A stretch of 64,000 nt of DNA. Source: Symbiodinium sp. CCMP2592 (lineage: Eukaryota; Sar; Dinophyceae; Suessiales; Symbiodiniaceae). This document shows positions 43,185 through 54,800 of this stretch, in pieces (position 1 is the stretch's first letter; each line of letters opens with the position of its first letter). The notes under the pieces are model-generated. The model was given only the letters and a program-made list of their open reading frames with translations. It did no database searches and was not told where the DNA came from. Made by a program: the position numbers and the translations under genes. Where the stretch lies: positions 268,501 through 332,500 of the forward strand of contig CAJNDT010006188.1 of NCBI GenBank assembly GCA_905221615.1, written 5' to 3'.

Positions 43185-45906
43185 ATGGAACGTGGGGTAG
43201 ACCTGGAAGAGGTGCCTACGCCTAAATTTTATCCTGCACTGGCTATAGAGAATGCCGGAGATGAGGATAACGTCCATGCTCAAGTGCATCCGAAAGGGCC
43301 GCCGATGGCATTAGCACCTATTCCTCCACAACCATGTGCGTTTTGGTCGACTAGATACCAAGACGAGTACAAGCTGCAAATGGCAAGGCCTAAGTCCTTG
43401 GATGAAGTTGAAGCAGAAGCTCTTTCTAGTCAAGATGTTGCTCACGGCGCTCGGATTGAAAGTGATCAAGAGGGCGCAGAGGGCACAAACATTGTAGAAG
43501 GAGATCATGCTGCAAGGATTGAACAAAGAAGCAGCGGCACAAGTTCTGGTCACAGGGCCATACTAGAAAGCATTCAAAGCCTGTTGCGTCAGATTGTGGA
43601 TACACAGAATGAGCAAGCAGAGCGGCTGGCTCGATTGGAAGATCACTCCATGCGATCGGCTGAGTCCGTAAGATCTGGGCAAGAAGGGCGTAGTATGAAC
43701 ATGCATGGCCAGACTCATCAAGCATCAGAACGAGTAGGGGGTATGGGGAATGCGGATGTAAGTAGGTATGTTCAAGTAGGAGTTGGAATTCCAGCGCAAA
43801 ATCCCGAGACGAGAGTTGCTCCACCATGCTCCACCAAAAAACGCTGGATGTCAACATTTTTACATAGGTGATCCGAAACCAGGCAAACAGGATGTTTTCA
43901 GTGGTCAAGATGGGTTCGAAGGGCGGCAATGGGAAGGGGATCAGGGTTTTCCACCTAGACTTGAACATGAGGGTTTAAGGAGGGGAATGCAACCTAGGAC
44001 ATCTCTTTCTCAAGCGGATTACAAGATGTCATACCTCAGGCAATGCAAGCAGTTCCTGTCAGTCATGTTCGTCAAACAAGTTATGGCACATCGTGCATGC
44101 CGAACCGGGAGGATGGAGGAATTCCGGGGAGGCAGGCCTTTCTCTACAGAGACGAATTAAATTCAGGAAGGCGCAAGTTTTCAAGGAATAGGGTTAGGAA
44201 AGGGAGATCATTTGGGATTTTTGGAGCTCCATCAAAGACAGTTCAGACCGCAATCAGCCCATGGGCAGTTTGAGCACGAAATGCCAACAGGATATGTGGA
44301 TGTTCAAGGTTCGGGGAGGGATAAATCACATGCAGTATTCCCGCAATCCAAGGATTCTGGGATTGGTTCCCAAGCGCATCCGGCAATGATGCCAGTGGTA
44401 TCCCATGAGCAGTCAGTCCAGACATGTTGTTTCTGACGTTGGTCCAACATATCCTCCTCAACTTAACCTATTCCCTAACAACCCTGTGTCAAATCCAAAT
44501 AGTAGACACATCAACCCTTTTCAAGGGGCCATGCCAGAAGAAAGTCTGGGTTTTTGGCGGCATGGGGGAGAGGAAACTCATGGGGCAGGCGCTGGGAATT
44601 TGTTTTCAGCTAGGGAAGCCCAAAACCAAGTCCTTGGTAAGGGGAGCTCGGTAAGTTGTTTAACCCAGGGGATCGTACATTTTGGGAACTCCCACTCCTT
44701 CCTCCCCTGGATCCTTCAACTGCTCCGCTTCAGGCAGGAGATTGGATAACTAGTATAACCCCCATGCTTTCGGATCTTGCTCCAGCAGCTGGACAGTGGT
44801 GGAATGCAGTGCTGGCAGAGGCACAGCGGTTTTATGATCAATGGAAAAACTCCAGTCCATTATCTAAAGCACAGGTTGTTGCTACCTTGAGCGCTGAACT
44901 TGGGCATCAAAGATGTGCCAGAATTGAAAACCGCGCCACTGCTATGTTGCTGAAATCCCTTCCCCCCAGCTTGAAGGAAGAAATCTTGTTCACTAGAGGG
45001 TTGAACACGGTGAAGAACATCATTTTCAAGGTGTATGTCATGTACCAGCCGGGAGGGTTGAAGGAGAGATCAATGATCCTCTCCTATTTGACCTCGCCAG
45101 GGGTTGCCAACACATGCCATGAAGCAGTAACTCGTTTAAGAAAATGGTTCAGATGGGCAGACCGAGCTGGCCAAATGGGTGCTGCGCTTCCTGATGCTTC
45201 GTTGCTCCTCAGCGGGCTTGATCAACTTGTAGGCCAGCTCCTTCAAGGTTTGCCATCTGTACAGTTTAGAGTGAACATGGCCCGAACACAGTATCAAATA
45301 GACCATGCTCCCACACCAGCATCTCTCAACATGTTCGCAAGAGTTTTGCAAGCAGAGATGGAGGCATGTGCTGGTGGGGTTTAAGGGGATGAGTCTCTGT
45401 CTTCAAACAAGAAACAGCGACTTGCTCAGCTTGAGTTGTCGAAGGGGGGAAAGGGGGCGTCTTCTAGTGGTACCGAGGGTTCACCAAATAGTTCCAAAAA
45501 GGGAGACAAGGGGTCGAACAAGAATCACGGCGGTGGGAATCCACCACCGGGGGGGACCCCACCAAACCCTTCTAGCCCAGGGGCCGGAAAAAAGGGTCTT
45601 TGTCATTTCTTCGGTAAGGATGAGGGTTGCAAGCTTGGTAACACATGTGGGTACAAACATGATCAGTCCAGTTTCCCTGCCTCGAAACAAGGTCCTAGGT
45701 GCTTTAATTGCGGATCCATAAAACATTTGAAGCCTGAATGTGCGGTGCCTGGAGGCCCGAAGCATGTTCCAGGTTCAGACACGGAGGAGGGCATGAAAGG
45801 GGGCCAGGGTGGAAAAGGGGATTCGGCTGGAAAAGGAATCGCTGGACAGGGGAGCGGTGGCTCGGGGCAAGGTGATAAGCCTAAGGCTCCCGGAAAAGGG
45901 GAGTAA
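43185..45906 (+). pseudogene. Element 1 Gag with CCCH and CCHC zinc fingers
   Basis: ATG 43185 opens a 229-codon N-terminal frame with a coiled-coil-like stretch (ESIQSLLRQIVDTQNEQAER). The frame then shifts repeatedly between 43.8 and 44.65 kb. A capsid-like frame (44656-45384) contains WWNAVLAEAQRFYDQW and LLKSLPPSLKEEILF. It ends at an isolated TAA after which the same frame resumes. The nucleocapsid part has a CCCH finger at 45601-45660 (C-x8-C-x5-C-x3-H) and a CCHC knuckle at 45700-45741 (CFNCGSIKHLKPEC), then Gly/Lys-rich sequence. The combination of CCCH plus knuckle is unusual for Gag outside dinoflagellates. Confidence 0.8.
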
Positions 45907-46330
45907 CCCAAAGGCCGCTTTTATGACTGCAGACGTTTTGGCAAATGCTGCCAACATGCTATCAGGATTGAAGTTGAAGGCCATGAGGGCTGCGCCGGCT
46001 TCCTCAAGTTCAGATCGGTATGTCCCCGATGAATACCAATATGCATTACTAGATGGTGGTGAGACACACGTGTTGCGACGGGGTACGTTGAGGAAATCTC
46101 ACGATCTCGCATTGTCACAGTGCAGCTTGCGCAAGGAGAGGTTCAACTTCACGTGACTAGCACTTCTGTTCTAATTACGCCTGAGCGGACTGCTCCAATC
46201 CTTCCTATGGGTATTCTTGCCCAAGAGCTAGGTTGCGATGGTTCATGGTCTAATGGGGTATGCGCGGTAGTACATCCACGGCGAGGCCCATTGCATGTAG
46301 TGATGCATAAAAGATGCCCCTACATCAGTA
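45907..46330 (+). pseudogene. Element 1 aspartic protease remnant
   Basis: YALLDGGETHVLRRG (Asp codon at 46052) matches the position and context of the copia protease active site, normally LDSGATHVL, with Asp-Gly-Gly replacing Asp-Ser/Thr-Gly. The second half, VQLAQGEVQLHVT through ILPMGILAQELGC, lies in another frame after a shift near 46100. The replaced active-site triplet and the frameshifts make it inactive as read. Confidence 0.7.
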
Positions 46331-46674
46331 CTGACCTTGCTCTGCAGATCATAGAGGAACTGGAAACTCAGAGAGCACAGCAGTTGATTCAAGCTGCTAG
46401 GGTATCTCTTGCAGAACAGCAAGCGGAGGTCCCAGTCGAGGAAGCTTGGGCACATTTGCAAGCTCAGGTTGATGAGAGTTTTGAGCCAGGAAGCTATGAG
46501 GGGTTTGATGAATGGTTTCGTGGGGTTGAGGGAGCTCTCTTCACTCTCATGGCTGGTTTGTTTGATGAGCTCCCGAAGGGGCAGCTGGTGAAGGCGCTGA
46601 GCAGTCCAGACCCACACTTGGGATGTAGAGCCCCTTTCAATCGCGGGGTTAGGCGCCGAATGGAGCGAAGCAAG

Positions 46675-47330
46675 GGAGTGCTTTTGCATCTGTCTGCAGG
46701 GGGACAAACCTGGATAGCCAGTATGAAGTGTTGTCCATTGATATTCTCAAGGGGGCTAATCTTCTTGATCATGGACGTTGGTCATTCATATGGAGACTCC
46801 TCCTGTCGGGGAAGATTCGAGGGGTGGTTGGAGGACCACCATGCGGGGGAGTTAGCCGCCTCCGCACCTTTGAGGATGGAGGACCTAGGCCAGTCAGAAC
46901 TCGGGAGGGGCCTGGAATATTTGGGTTGCAAGGGTTAAGTTCTGTTGAACAACATATGGTAGAGAGCCATAACATGCTGTGGGTGAGAACCATTGCGATT
47001 GCCGTGCTTGCCCAAACCACTTGTCGTGATTTGTTTTTGGTTCTTGAACAACCAGCTGATCCGGCAGAGTACTCATGTCAGTCCAGAGACCAGTCAAATC
47101 CATCAGTGTGGACATGGCCCATGATGAAGAAGGTAGGACAGTTGCTCAGATGGCACCTTGCGAAATTTGTTCAAGGATACTATCACCATCCAGCTGTGAA
47201 ACCCAGTTGGATTGCAACCACATCATGGAGTTTGTATGTGCAGTTGCATGGACAAAGGGTTCAAGGTGTTGGATGGACTTTGCCTAAACTCAAAACTGTT
47301 GAGGAGCGGATTGAGCAGAGTAAGCTTCTT
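46675..47330 (+). pseudogene. Element 1 C5-methyltransferase-like domain
   Basis: GVLLHLSAG (position of the AdoMet-binding motif I) is followed, after a shift in a G5 run at 46699-46703, by YEVLSIDILKGANLLD and then GVVGGPPCGGVSRLR. The PPC is placed like motif IV of cytosine-5 methyltransferases (Cys at 46842-46844). LFLVLEQPADP fits motif VI (ENV), and FVQGYYHHPAVKPSWIATTS closes the domain. Canonical catalytic use would need PCQ and ENV, which are PCG and EQP here, so activity is doubtful. The domain sits between protease and integrase. The resemblance is by motif order only. Confidence 0.6.
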
Positions 47331-48620
47331 GCTCTTTGGCCCAGGGATTTGGTTCGAGAGATTCTTCATGCGTGGGATCATTGGGTTACAGTTCCGAGGG
47401 AAGCACGCTTGAAGAATTCGTTTGTTGAAGCTAGATGGTTAAGTCAGAAAACAGGCGCTGAGGACCATCAAGTTGCAGTTGTTCGTTTGAGGTCAGCTCT
47501 CCAAGAAAACCCGTCACAGAACCCTCGACATGTTTTGGACAAAACTCAGGCCCCCATCTTGAAAACCAAAGTGGGACGTTGTTTACTTGGTTTGCGGAAA
47601 CTCAACCTTAGTCCTGCTGAGCAATCCTATAAACAGCACTGTCTGCAGAGCCATTATCCTTATCGAAGGGATTGCGCTGTGTGTTTACAGGCTGCCGCCA
47701 AAGCCCGCCCGCACCGAAAAAGGGGTCCAACCGTGGATTCGTTTTGTCTCTCAGTTGATTTGTCAGGTCCTTATGTGAAGGCTCTTGATGAATGGGGTCA
47801 TCCACGTTTCTTGCTGACTGCTGTGTACAAGTTTCCATGGGTCCGGAGGGTTTGCTGTGGGATGTTGCTCAACCTCGTTCACCTAGCTTGGGGGGGGAAC
47901 CAGAACCAGTAGAGTTCCCAGAGCCTTCAAATGACGGTGAGCTGAACGGTCAAGCACTTGATGCGGAGCATAATGGATGTGAGTCAGTAGTTCAAGACGC
48001 TGTTGCTGCAGCATCTCCGATCAGGATGTGGATGGGGAAGGAGAAGATCTGTTGTGGCAAGAGCAGTGGGAACCTGGGGAGGACCAGGAGATGGTTCCGC
48101 AAGAGGAGTGTTAGGCTAGGGTTGAGGAAGCTGAACGGCGGTGGAAGGGGCTGTTCCGGGACCGGGTCCAAGGGATTGAGATGAGGGAGCTGGTTTGCGT
48201 GGATTTTGTTGAAAGGAAAACCAAACAACAAGTGTTGCAAGCTGTGCAGAGAGTGCACACCAAGCTCATTAGGTTGGGATGTCCAATACACCGTCTACAT
48301 GCAGACAGGGGTAGAGAGTTCCTTAATGATTTGTTTGTCAAGTGGACGGGAGAGCAAAGCATGATTTTTACATGTACTGAAGGTGACAACCCTAGTCAGA
48401 ACGGAAGGGCTGAGAGTCATGTAGGTTCCATGAAACGTGGCATCCGATCACGCCTCCTTCAAGGTTTTCCTCCAAGGTTTTGGGCGTTAGCCGCGCGCGA
48501 TGCTGCAGAAGTCCGGTGGCGAAAGTCACTTGCGGAACTAGGATGCGATGTTCGACCTTTGTTGCCATGGGGTACAGTCTGTCATGTGAGGGAGCGATCA
48601 TGGAGAGAGCATCATTGGAC
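47331..48620 (+). pseudogene. Element 1 integrase
   Basis: A zinc-binding HHCC region (HCLQSHYPYRRDCAVC) precedes the core. Catalytic residues are D in SVDLSGPY (47757), D in LHADRGREF (48304) and E in QNGRAESHV (48412). The last two are separated by 35 residues as expected for D-x35-E. About 180 codons separate the first two Asp, instead of the usual 50-60, because of an acidic insert (GEPEPVEFPEPSNDGE...) that also contains a TAG and a frame change near 48110. Integrase would insert the cDNA. The broken frame makes this copy non-functional. Confidence 0.85.
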
Positions 48621-49150
48621 TGCTAGAGTTGTAGAGGGGGTTGTCGTTGGTCCAAGTACCACTGTTCCACGAGGGCATTTAGTGCATGTTGGACCTCTTG
48701 ATGATGAGTCCTCACAAACAGCACGTTTGATGGTATCTACTACTATTATCCCAGACCCAGGGTGGACGAAACCTAAACTTGAAGTTCCAGGTGAAGTCTT
48801 GGAGATACCACCTCCCACTCGCAGAGTTCGTGGTAAATCTAGCCTTGAACCACCTCAACCTCATGATTTCCCGGAGGGTTCGGATGTGGCTGAGTTGGGG
48901 GAGCAAGTTCTGATTGATGGGGAGCTTGTTGACGTAGGGTCGTCTGCTTTGTGTGGTTTGAGCCTCAGAAGGAAGATGAGGCTGACGCTTGTAGAATCTG
49001 AAATTGAAGCTGAACGGCTGCTTCATAGTGGTCTAGACAGAGATGCCATTGCGCGTTTGTTGATTGCCACATTTGCAGGAACTGGAATCAGTAACCCTAG
49101 GGAAGCTGAAAATCAAGATGATGAGGGGTGGGCCAGATCACTTGGCGCCT
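48621..49150 (+). CDS. Element 1 integrase C-terminal and linker region
   Basis: Within the 612-codon frame 48181-50019, the segment WTARVVEGVVVGPSTTVPRG and what follows resembles the integrase C-terminal barrel area of dinoflagellate copia proteins. Pro-rich linkers (EIPPPTRRVRG) lead into the dioxygenase-like domain. Confidence 0.5.
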
Positions 49151-49185
49151 ACAATAGGGGTAGGCAAGTAGGGGTCATTAATGAA

Positions 49186-49560
49186 ACCAAACACCGGCCA
49201 TGCCTAGTTAGACTGCTCAACCGCTATGACTATGTCAAGCACGTTGATGCTCAGCACACCTATACAGCCTTGAGGATCTCATGCAACATGACAATGAGCA
49301 TGCATATTGACAGTCATAACATGGCAGGTAGCCGCAACTTAGCGATTGCCTTGTCTGATTTCGTGCATGGTCGTATCATTCAGCAGTCAGGTCCACTCAA
49401 GTATGTGGATGGAAAAGTACAGTTTGATCCTCGTGAAAAGCATGGAGTAGAAACAGCTGTAGGATGTCGTTTGGTTGTGGTAGCTTACACACCTAGCTTT
49501 CCTCACCTCCTTACAGTATCGGACCTGCGTGTACTAGAGAAGTCCGGTTTTAGGATGCCA
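49186..49560 (+). CDS. Element 1 TET/JBP-like 2-oxoglutarate dioxygenase domain
   Basis: In the frame starting at 48181, residues 375-385 read HIDSHNMAGSR. The HxD pair (His375, Asp377) followed by HNMxxGS closely matches the HRDIHNMNNGS context of TET proteins. A second His (421, FDPREKHGVE) and an Arg nine residues later (430, GCRLVVVAYTP) complete the HxD...H...R set that binds Fe(II) and 2-oxoglutarate. In Naegleria Tet1 the equivalents are H229/D231/H279/R289, nearly the same spacing. The frame is intact here. Oxidation of a DNA base would be the family reaction; that it occurs here is inference. Other HxD dioxygenases remain possible. Confidence 0.6.
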
Positions 49561-49793
49561 AACTTGTTGAACCCTCCAGCAGGTGGGTTGTCAATGAAGT
49601 TGATGAAAGCCTCACCTGATGAAGATGAAGGTGATACCGAACCGTTAACTTGTTCATGCCAGGTCGACAATTTGCATTCTGATGCCCAGGTCATGTGTTC
49701 CAGACTACAACAACAAATTCCACTTCTTTCAATATCAGATGAAGATGTTAGCAGCAATGACGTACACCTCTTTAGCGCCACCTGTGTACAGAA

Positions 49794-51392
49794 ATGCAGC
49801 TCTTCAGAGTCGGGGAGAACTTCAGTGCATTCGTTGGATCAAAAACAACCCGATGCTACATCGGGGGGGAAGTCCTACGATTGTTGGGGAGACTGCCGGT
49901 GTACAATCGCTTCAACATGCAGATCAGAAATTTTGATTGGTCTCGGATTGTCGAGGCTAACCTGCCACCTCTTGAGCATGAGGAGGTTGAGATGTTGCAT
50001 GAAGCCCTTGATGACTTAGCACGGGGACCTGAAAGCCAAAAGTACCGATGCCTGAAGTTGAATCAGATTGCAGAACAAAGTGCAACCCTGTTGAAAGGGA
50101 TGGATTTGAGGGTGATGGCGACTAGGTTGTCTAGCATGGATGCAGGAGAAGATATCTTGTTGCAAACCAGGCAAGTAGCCTTGGAGGAAGTACGACAGAA
50201 CTTGGAGGATTGGAAGTTGCCCATTGCCCAAGAGTTGCATGCGTTGACTGACGAGTTGGAGGCCGCTACCATTGTTTCAGAACATCAACTGGATCAGATG
50301 CGGGAAGGTAGCATTGTGGTTCAAGTAGTTCCTGGGAAAATGGTATTCGCGCTGAAGGCACCCGACTTTCGGAAACGAGCTCGTCTGATAGCATGTGGGA
50401 ATTACGTGAAGCCTTTGAATACGGATGTCATGTTGGAAGCCCCGGTGAAGGGTGGTGTACAAATGGCAAGGGCGTTGCAGAAGAAGTCGCTTTACGCCAG
50501 TGGCATTGACGCAGACATTCTACCCCTCCAATTAAGACTTGCTGCAGGGAAGAAATGGGTGAGTGTGACAATAGATGTCAAGTTTGCATTTTTACTTGCG
50601 CCGTCTAGGAACCAGGACAAATCGAGAATAGCAATCAAGCCTCCGAAGATTGTTCATGATGCTGGACTCCTCCCAATGGATGCCTATCTGCTCATAGATA
50701 AGGCGGTGTATGCACTTCAAGAAAGCCCTGCTGATTGGATGGTGTGTAGGGATGAGACTTTCACCCATCTTCGTTGGCAGCTGGAGGATGGATCCTGGAG
50801 GGCTTTGAAACAGGCAATGACTGATCAATCGTTATGGCTCGTACTTGAGGCTTATCTGTCATCAAAGGGTGTAGTGGAGTTCGTGGGTAGCCAAGGGTGT
50901 ATCCGGGCAATTATGGGTGTCTATGTAGACAACCTGTTGCTGTCTGGGCCACGGGAAGAGCCGGAACCGTTGCGAATGAAGTTGCAAGGCACATGGAAGA
51001 CCAGTGATCCGGTATGGATACATGAAGGTCTGCGGTTTTGCGGAATAGAGGTAGAACTGGGAGATGACAACAGTTACCTCATTCACCAAACATCCTATTT
51101 GAGGGACTTGACGGGGAAATATGACCTCGCGCAAATCTCAGACACTCTACCCGATTTTAGAACTGGGTATGACGAGATTGAACCGATTGAGCTGGATACA
51201 CTCAGAGCGGCGCAAAAACTGGTAGGAGAATTGCTGTGGCTTACTGGTAAGACTGTGCCTTTACGGTCAACAAACTTGGACTGCGAACGGACTACGATGC
51301 CTTGTCAAGTTCTAAGGTGTCACTATAAGAGCTGTGAGCAAGACCATGTAAAGTGCAAGGGAGAAGGCACGCTACGCGTCCTTCATCTCTAG
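49794..51392 (+). pseudogene. Element 1 reverse transcriptase (RVT_2), truncated
   Basis: KMVFALKAPDFRKRARLIAC GNY, VSVTIDVKFAFLLAP (first catalytic Asp), IDKAVYALQESPADW and IMGVYVDNLLLSG identify a copia-type RT. The YxDD box is YVDN, so the second metal-binding Asp is lost. After LVGELLWLT the reading frame shifts (residual VNKLG-like coding is visible near 51260), and no RNase H follows. The domain would copy element RNA into cDNA; this copy is dead. Confidence 0.85.
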
Positions 51393-51825
51393 CTGTAGGC
51401 TTGTGGAAGTGCTACGCACACCGCAATGCCTAACCAATCTTTCCATGTGACCGCCCATGCAACATTTGGCTCAAGGCTCAAGAATGAGCACAAGCTCTAG
51501 AAAGCATTGCCCATAGCTGAAATAGCTATAGTCTTCTGTGACCTTCCGAGGGACAGAGCCATCCCGTGCACAGACGATCCATCGCTGGCCGCGAGGGTGC
51601 AAAACAAGCGAGCTCTGGATCTGCCTGCATAGGAGCGTGGCTTGTGTGTGGAAGTGAGAGTGATAGTGATCGAGTCTGTAGAGGGCAACCACGCCATTAT
51701 TCAATATAGCTCTTTGTGGGGTGAGCGACAGAGAACATCATCAAGATCAAATCCCCACGAAGGTTATCAGCCGTACGCGGCTCTGCCTTTCTGCAGCAAA
51801 GACTACTTGATCTACTACGACCACA
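51393..51825. other. Leader between the two retroelements
   Basis: No coding exon. It contains a partial spliced-leader-like sequence at 51463-51482 and probably the 5' leader of element 2, whose ATG is at 51826. No LTR pair was found. Confidence 0.45.
51463..51482 (+). other. Possible dinoflagellate spliced-leader relic
   Basis: CATTTGGCTCAAG followed at once by GCTCAAG. The dinoflagellate spliced leader ends CATTTTGGCTCAAG; here one T is missing and the 3' end is doubled. This resembles the stacked partial leaders reported in retroposed dinoflagellate genes. Only 11 bases match without a gap, so chance is possible. Confidence 0.35.
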
Positions 51826-54800
51826 ATGAACTCGGGATCAAGTCAAGATACGACAATGACTTTCGGTGCCGACGTGGCAGCGCCAGCAGTTGGTGAGTCA
51901 ACAGCTGATGATACAGTGGTGCAATCCGTTGATAGCTCCACGGAAGATGACAAAGGTCAGTCTTCTGCGCTTGCCATTGCAAAGGCAGTTCCCAAAGCAA
52001 AAGCAAAGAGTCTACCAAGAGCATCTACGCCTTCGCGTCCGACATCCTCAGGATCGAGGACGAGCAAGGCTCCAGAACGACGATCCGAAGCGTCTGGTTT
52101 TCAGGCACCTCGGACTCCGTCGAGGGCAAAGGACAAAGGAGTGATGACTTTGGAAAAGAAATCGCGACCATCATCTTCGAGAAGCTCTTCAGCGCGATCT
52201 AGGACATCGACTACTCGAGGACGTGACAAGTCCATGACGTGGAATCGGATGGTTACCAACCAACCACGTGAAGCTGACGATTTGGATATGACCCTAGACA
52301 CGATTCCCGTGCGAGGTGATGCCTCGTCGGTGACGACTCCAGCCATAGCCGATGGTCCGAACACCTACCAGGGATTGACAATACCACAACAGTTTGAAGC
52401 GTCGAACCTTGCACAGCAGGTGTATTATCGCAGCCAAGTGCAAGAATACGAAGGAGTTGTTCAGACCCTGATGGAGAAGATCAAGGAGATGCAACAAGAA
52501 GATGAAGGGTCTGGGATCCGCATCGAAGAATTGGAACGACAACGTGATCATGCATGCTTGGCCATGCGACACATCAACAATGTCAATCAGGAGATGAAGC
52601 GAGACTATGAAACAGCTTTGTTCCGCATGGATGAACAGAACTCTGCTCAACAACGTCAAGCACACGCCGTTGCCGAAGAACTAGCTCAACAGCTACATGT
52701 GTTTCGCACAGAAGCAGCCACCAACTTCTTACGGTTGGAGGCACGAGCTCAAGGTGATGGTGAGCTTATGGCACGTGAGTATGAGCATCTGACTCAGGAA
52801 CTTCATGAACAAGCCAGAGAGAACTTGTTCCTCCGATCGAACACGGCAAGTTCGGAACAAGCCTTGCAAGCTATGCAGGAACGATTCCACTTGGTCAGGA
52901 ATCAGGAATTGCGAGCCATAAACGAGATCCAAGGTCTAGTTGGGAACAATGCAGCGATTGATCAGGAACGACTTCGGCTTCGCGAACGTCTTGGCGAGGA
53001 GGAACAGTACCGCAAAATGGCTGTGAAGAGGATGCAAGATGCAGAGAACCAACTTCAGCAGAATGAAGATCATGCAAGGCATGCATTGCCTACCTTGCAC
53101 GACGAGCTGAATGAACTCAGGAAAGCGCTCAAAGCACAAGAAGATCTTCAATCGAGGACACGAAGTGAGCTGGAGGCAGCGCGGAATTCCAATTATCATG
53201 TTGGAGGGGCCCGACCTTCGAGCATGCCTATGTCTTCAAGGACTACTGAGTCTGGCTGGGAACACGTAGGAAAGGACGTAGTGCCTGCATTTTCCGTAGG
53301 AGGTGAGGTACGATCCCCTGAAATACGATCTCCAAGTCAAGTTAGTCCAGTCGCCAGAGGGAAGTTCGCATTCTCGGAATCGAGCAAAGACAAGAACCTT
53401 GCAGTGAACGACGCACCGTTCACTGGTGGAAACTACGTCGCTGGCAATGTGAAAGGTGAGATCAGTTCGTCTTACACAACACCAATCGTGGCGGATTCAA
53501 TGCTTGAGCACAACGTGCCTGGCACCAGCAATCCAGCACTTGAGCGTTCCACGCCTAGTGCAGCCACTATATTCGGTGTACCAAGTGGGTTTCATGGACG
53601 AAGTGATGCGGCAGCTGTACGTGATCGACAGTTACGTGAACTCTTGGAGGATCGCGGGATGTTGGGATCAAAGTCCACAGCATCTGCCAGCTCTTCAAGG
53701 CCTGTTGATATCGACGGTATTATTGCATCAGTGAAGGGCACAAACCCCAATGTTGCCCAAAGACCTACACCTGTTGCTTTCGATGACGCAATCCACGAGG
53801 CAAGCAGACGTCAAATCGAGAAAGAGATCGCGGAGCAGTATGAAGAGAAGATGGCTGATCTGCGAAGCGAAGTACTCAAAGCTCAGAAAGCCGAACAACG
53901 TCTCAGAGCTGATCGTGATGAGTGGAGATTATTCGCTGAAACGATGCAGGAAGACAATGGAGACGACGACGGTGATGGAGCTGGTGAAGAACATGAAGAT
54001 GGAGGACAAGAGGAAGGTACCGGCGCAGGGTATGACCCTCCAGATCCACCTGCTGACGACGGAGATGACAAGAAGAAGAATGGTGGAGGTAAGCCTGATC
54101 CTGATCCGGATCCTCCTGATGCACGTGATCCTGACGGAGACGCGGACCCTGAGGTGACGGAGGTGAGGATATCCAGAAGAGAGGCCGACAAAGTGACGGT
54201 TCCTCCATGGCCTGTTCTCACTCACCTGAACAATTGGCGATCTGTATGCACAGCAAACGTTCTAGGAGCATCAGCTGACCCAAGTCATGAGGACTGGATG
54301 TTGTGGCTAGCACCAGCTTTCAATCCGTTCCCTGATGTCGAAGCTTTGAACGATTCGGGACACAAGAAGTTCAAGAGCATAGACGTCAAGTTGGGAGTTG
54401 CCATGGTAGCGATGCTACGCGCTGGTGGTGACAAATCTGCTGATTTGTACCTTGAAGTGAACCGGAAGGCCAACGATTACATCAGCAGGCCCGAAGGGAA
54501 GATCATCAAAGGACGGCAGATCATTGCGATGATGTACGAAAGTTTTCGAACACACGACCGTCTTGACATGATCATTACTCTCGATTACTTGGTGAAGCTC
54601 CAGTACCAAGGCGACAACAAGCTTCATACGTTCAAGCAAACATGGCTGGAAGTTCTAGGACGGATGAGGCCGGAGGACATACCATCCAAAACAGCTCTCC
54701 GTGATTGCTTGCATAGCAAGATCAAGGACTCGCCCGCAATGAAGATGGTTTTGGGCATGCATTATGACCACTTGCCCTATGATCATGAAGACCGATCGTA

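Larger units (their letters stand above)
43147..51392 (+). mobile_element. Decayed copia-like retroelement 1
   Basis: Domain order is Gag, protease, methyltransferase-like, integrase, dioxygenase-like, reverse transcriptase. Integrase before RT marks Ty1/copia (Pseudoviridae) organisation. The frame is broken by at least six shifts or stops. The element begins only 39 nt before the Gag ATG and stops within RT without RNase H, and no LTRs could be seen, so it is truncated at both ends. Its 5' limit coincides with the right end of duplication copy B. Confidence 0.88.
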
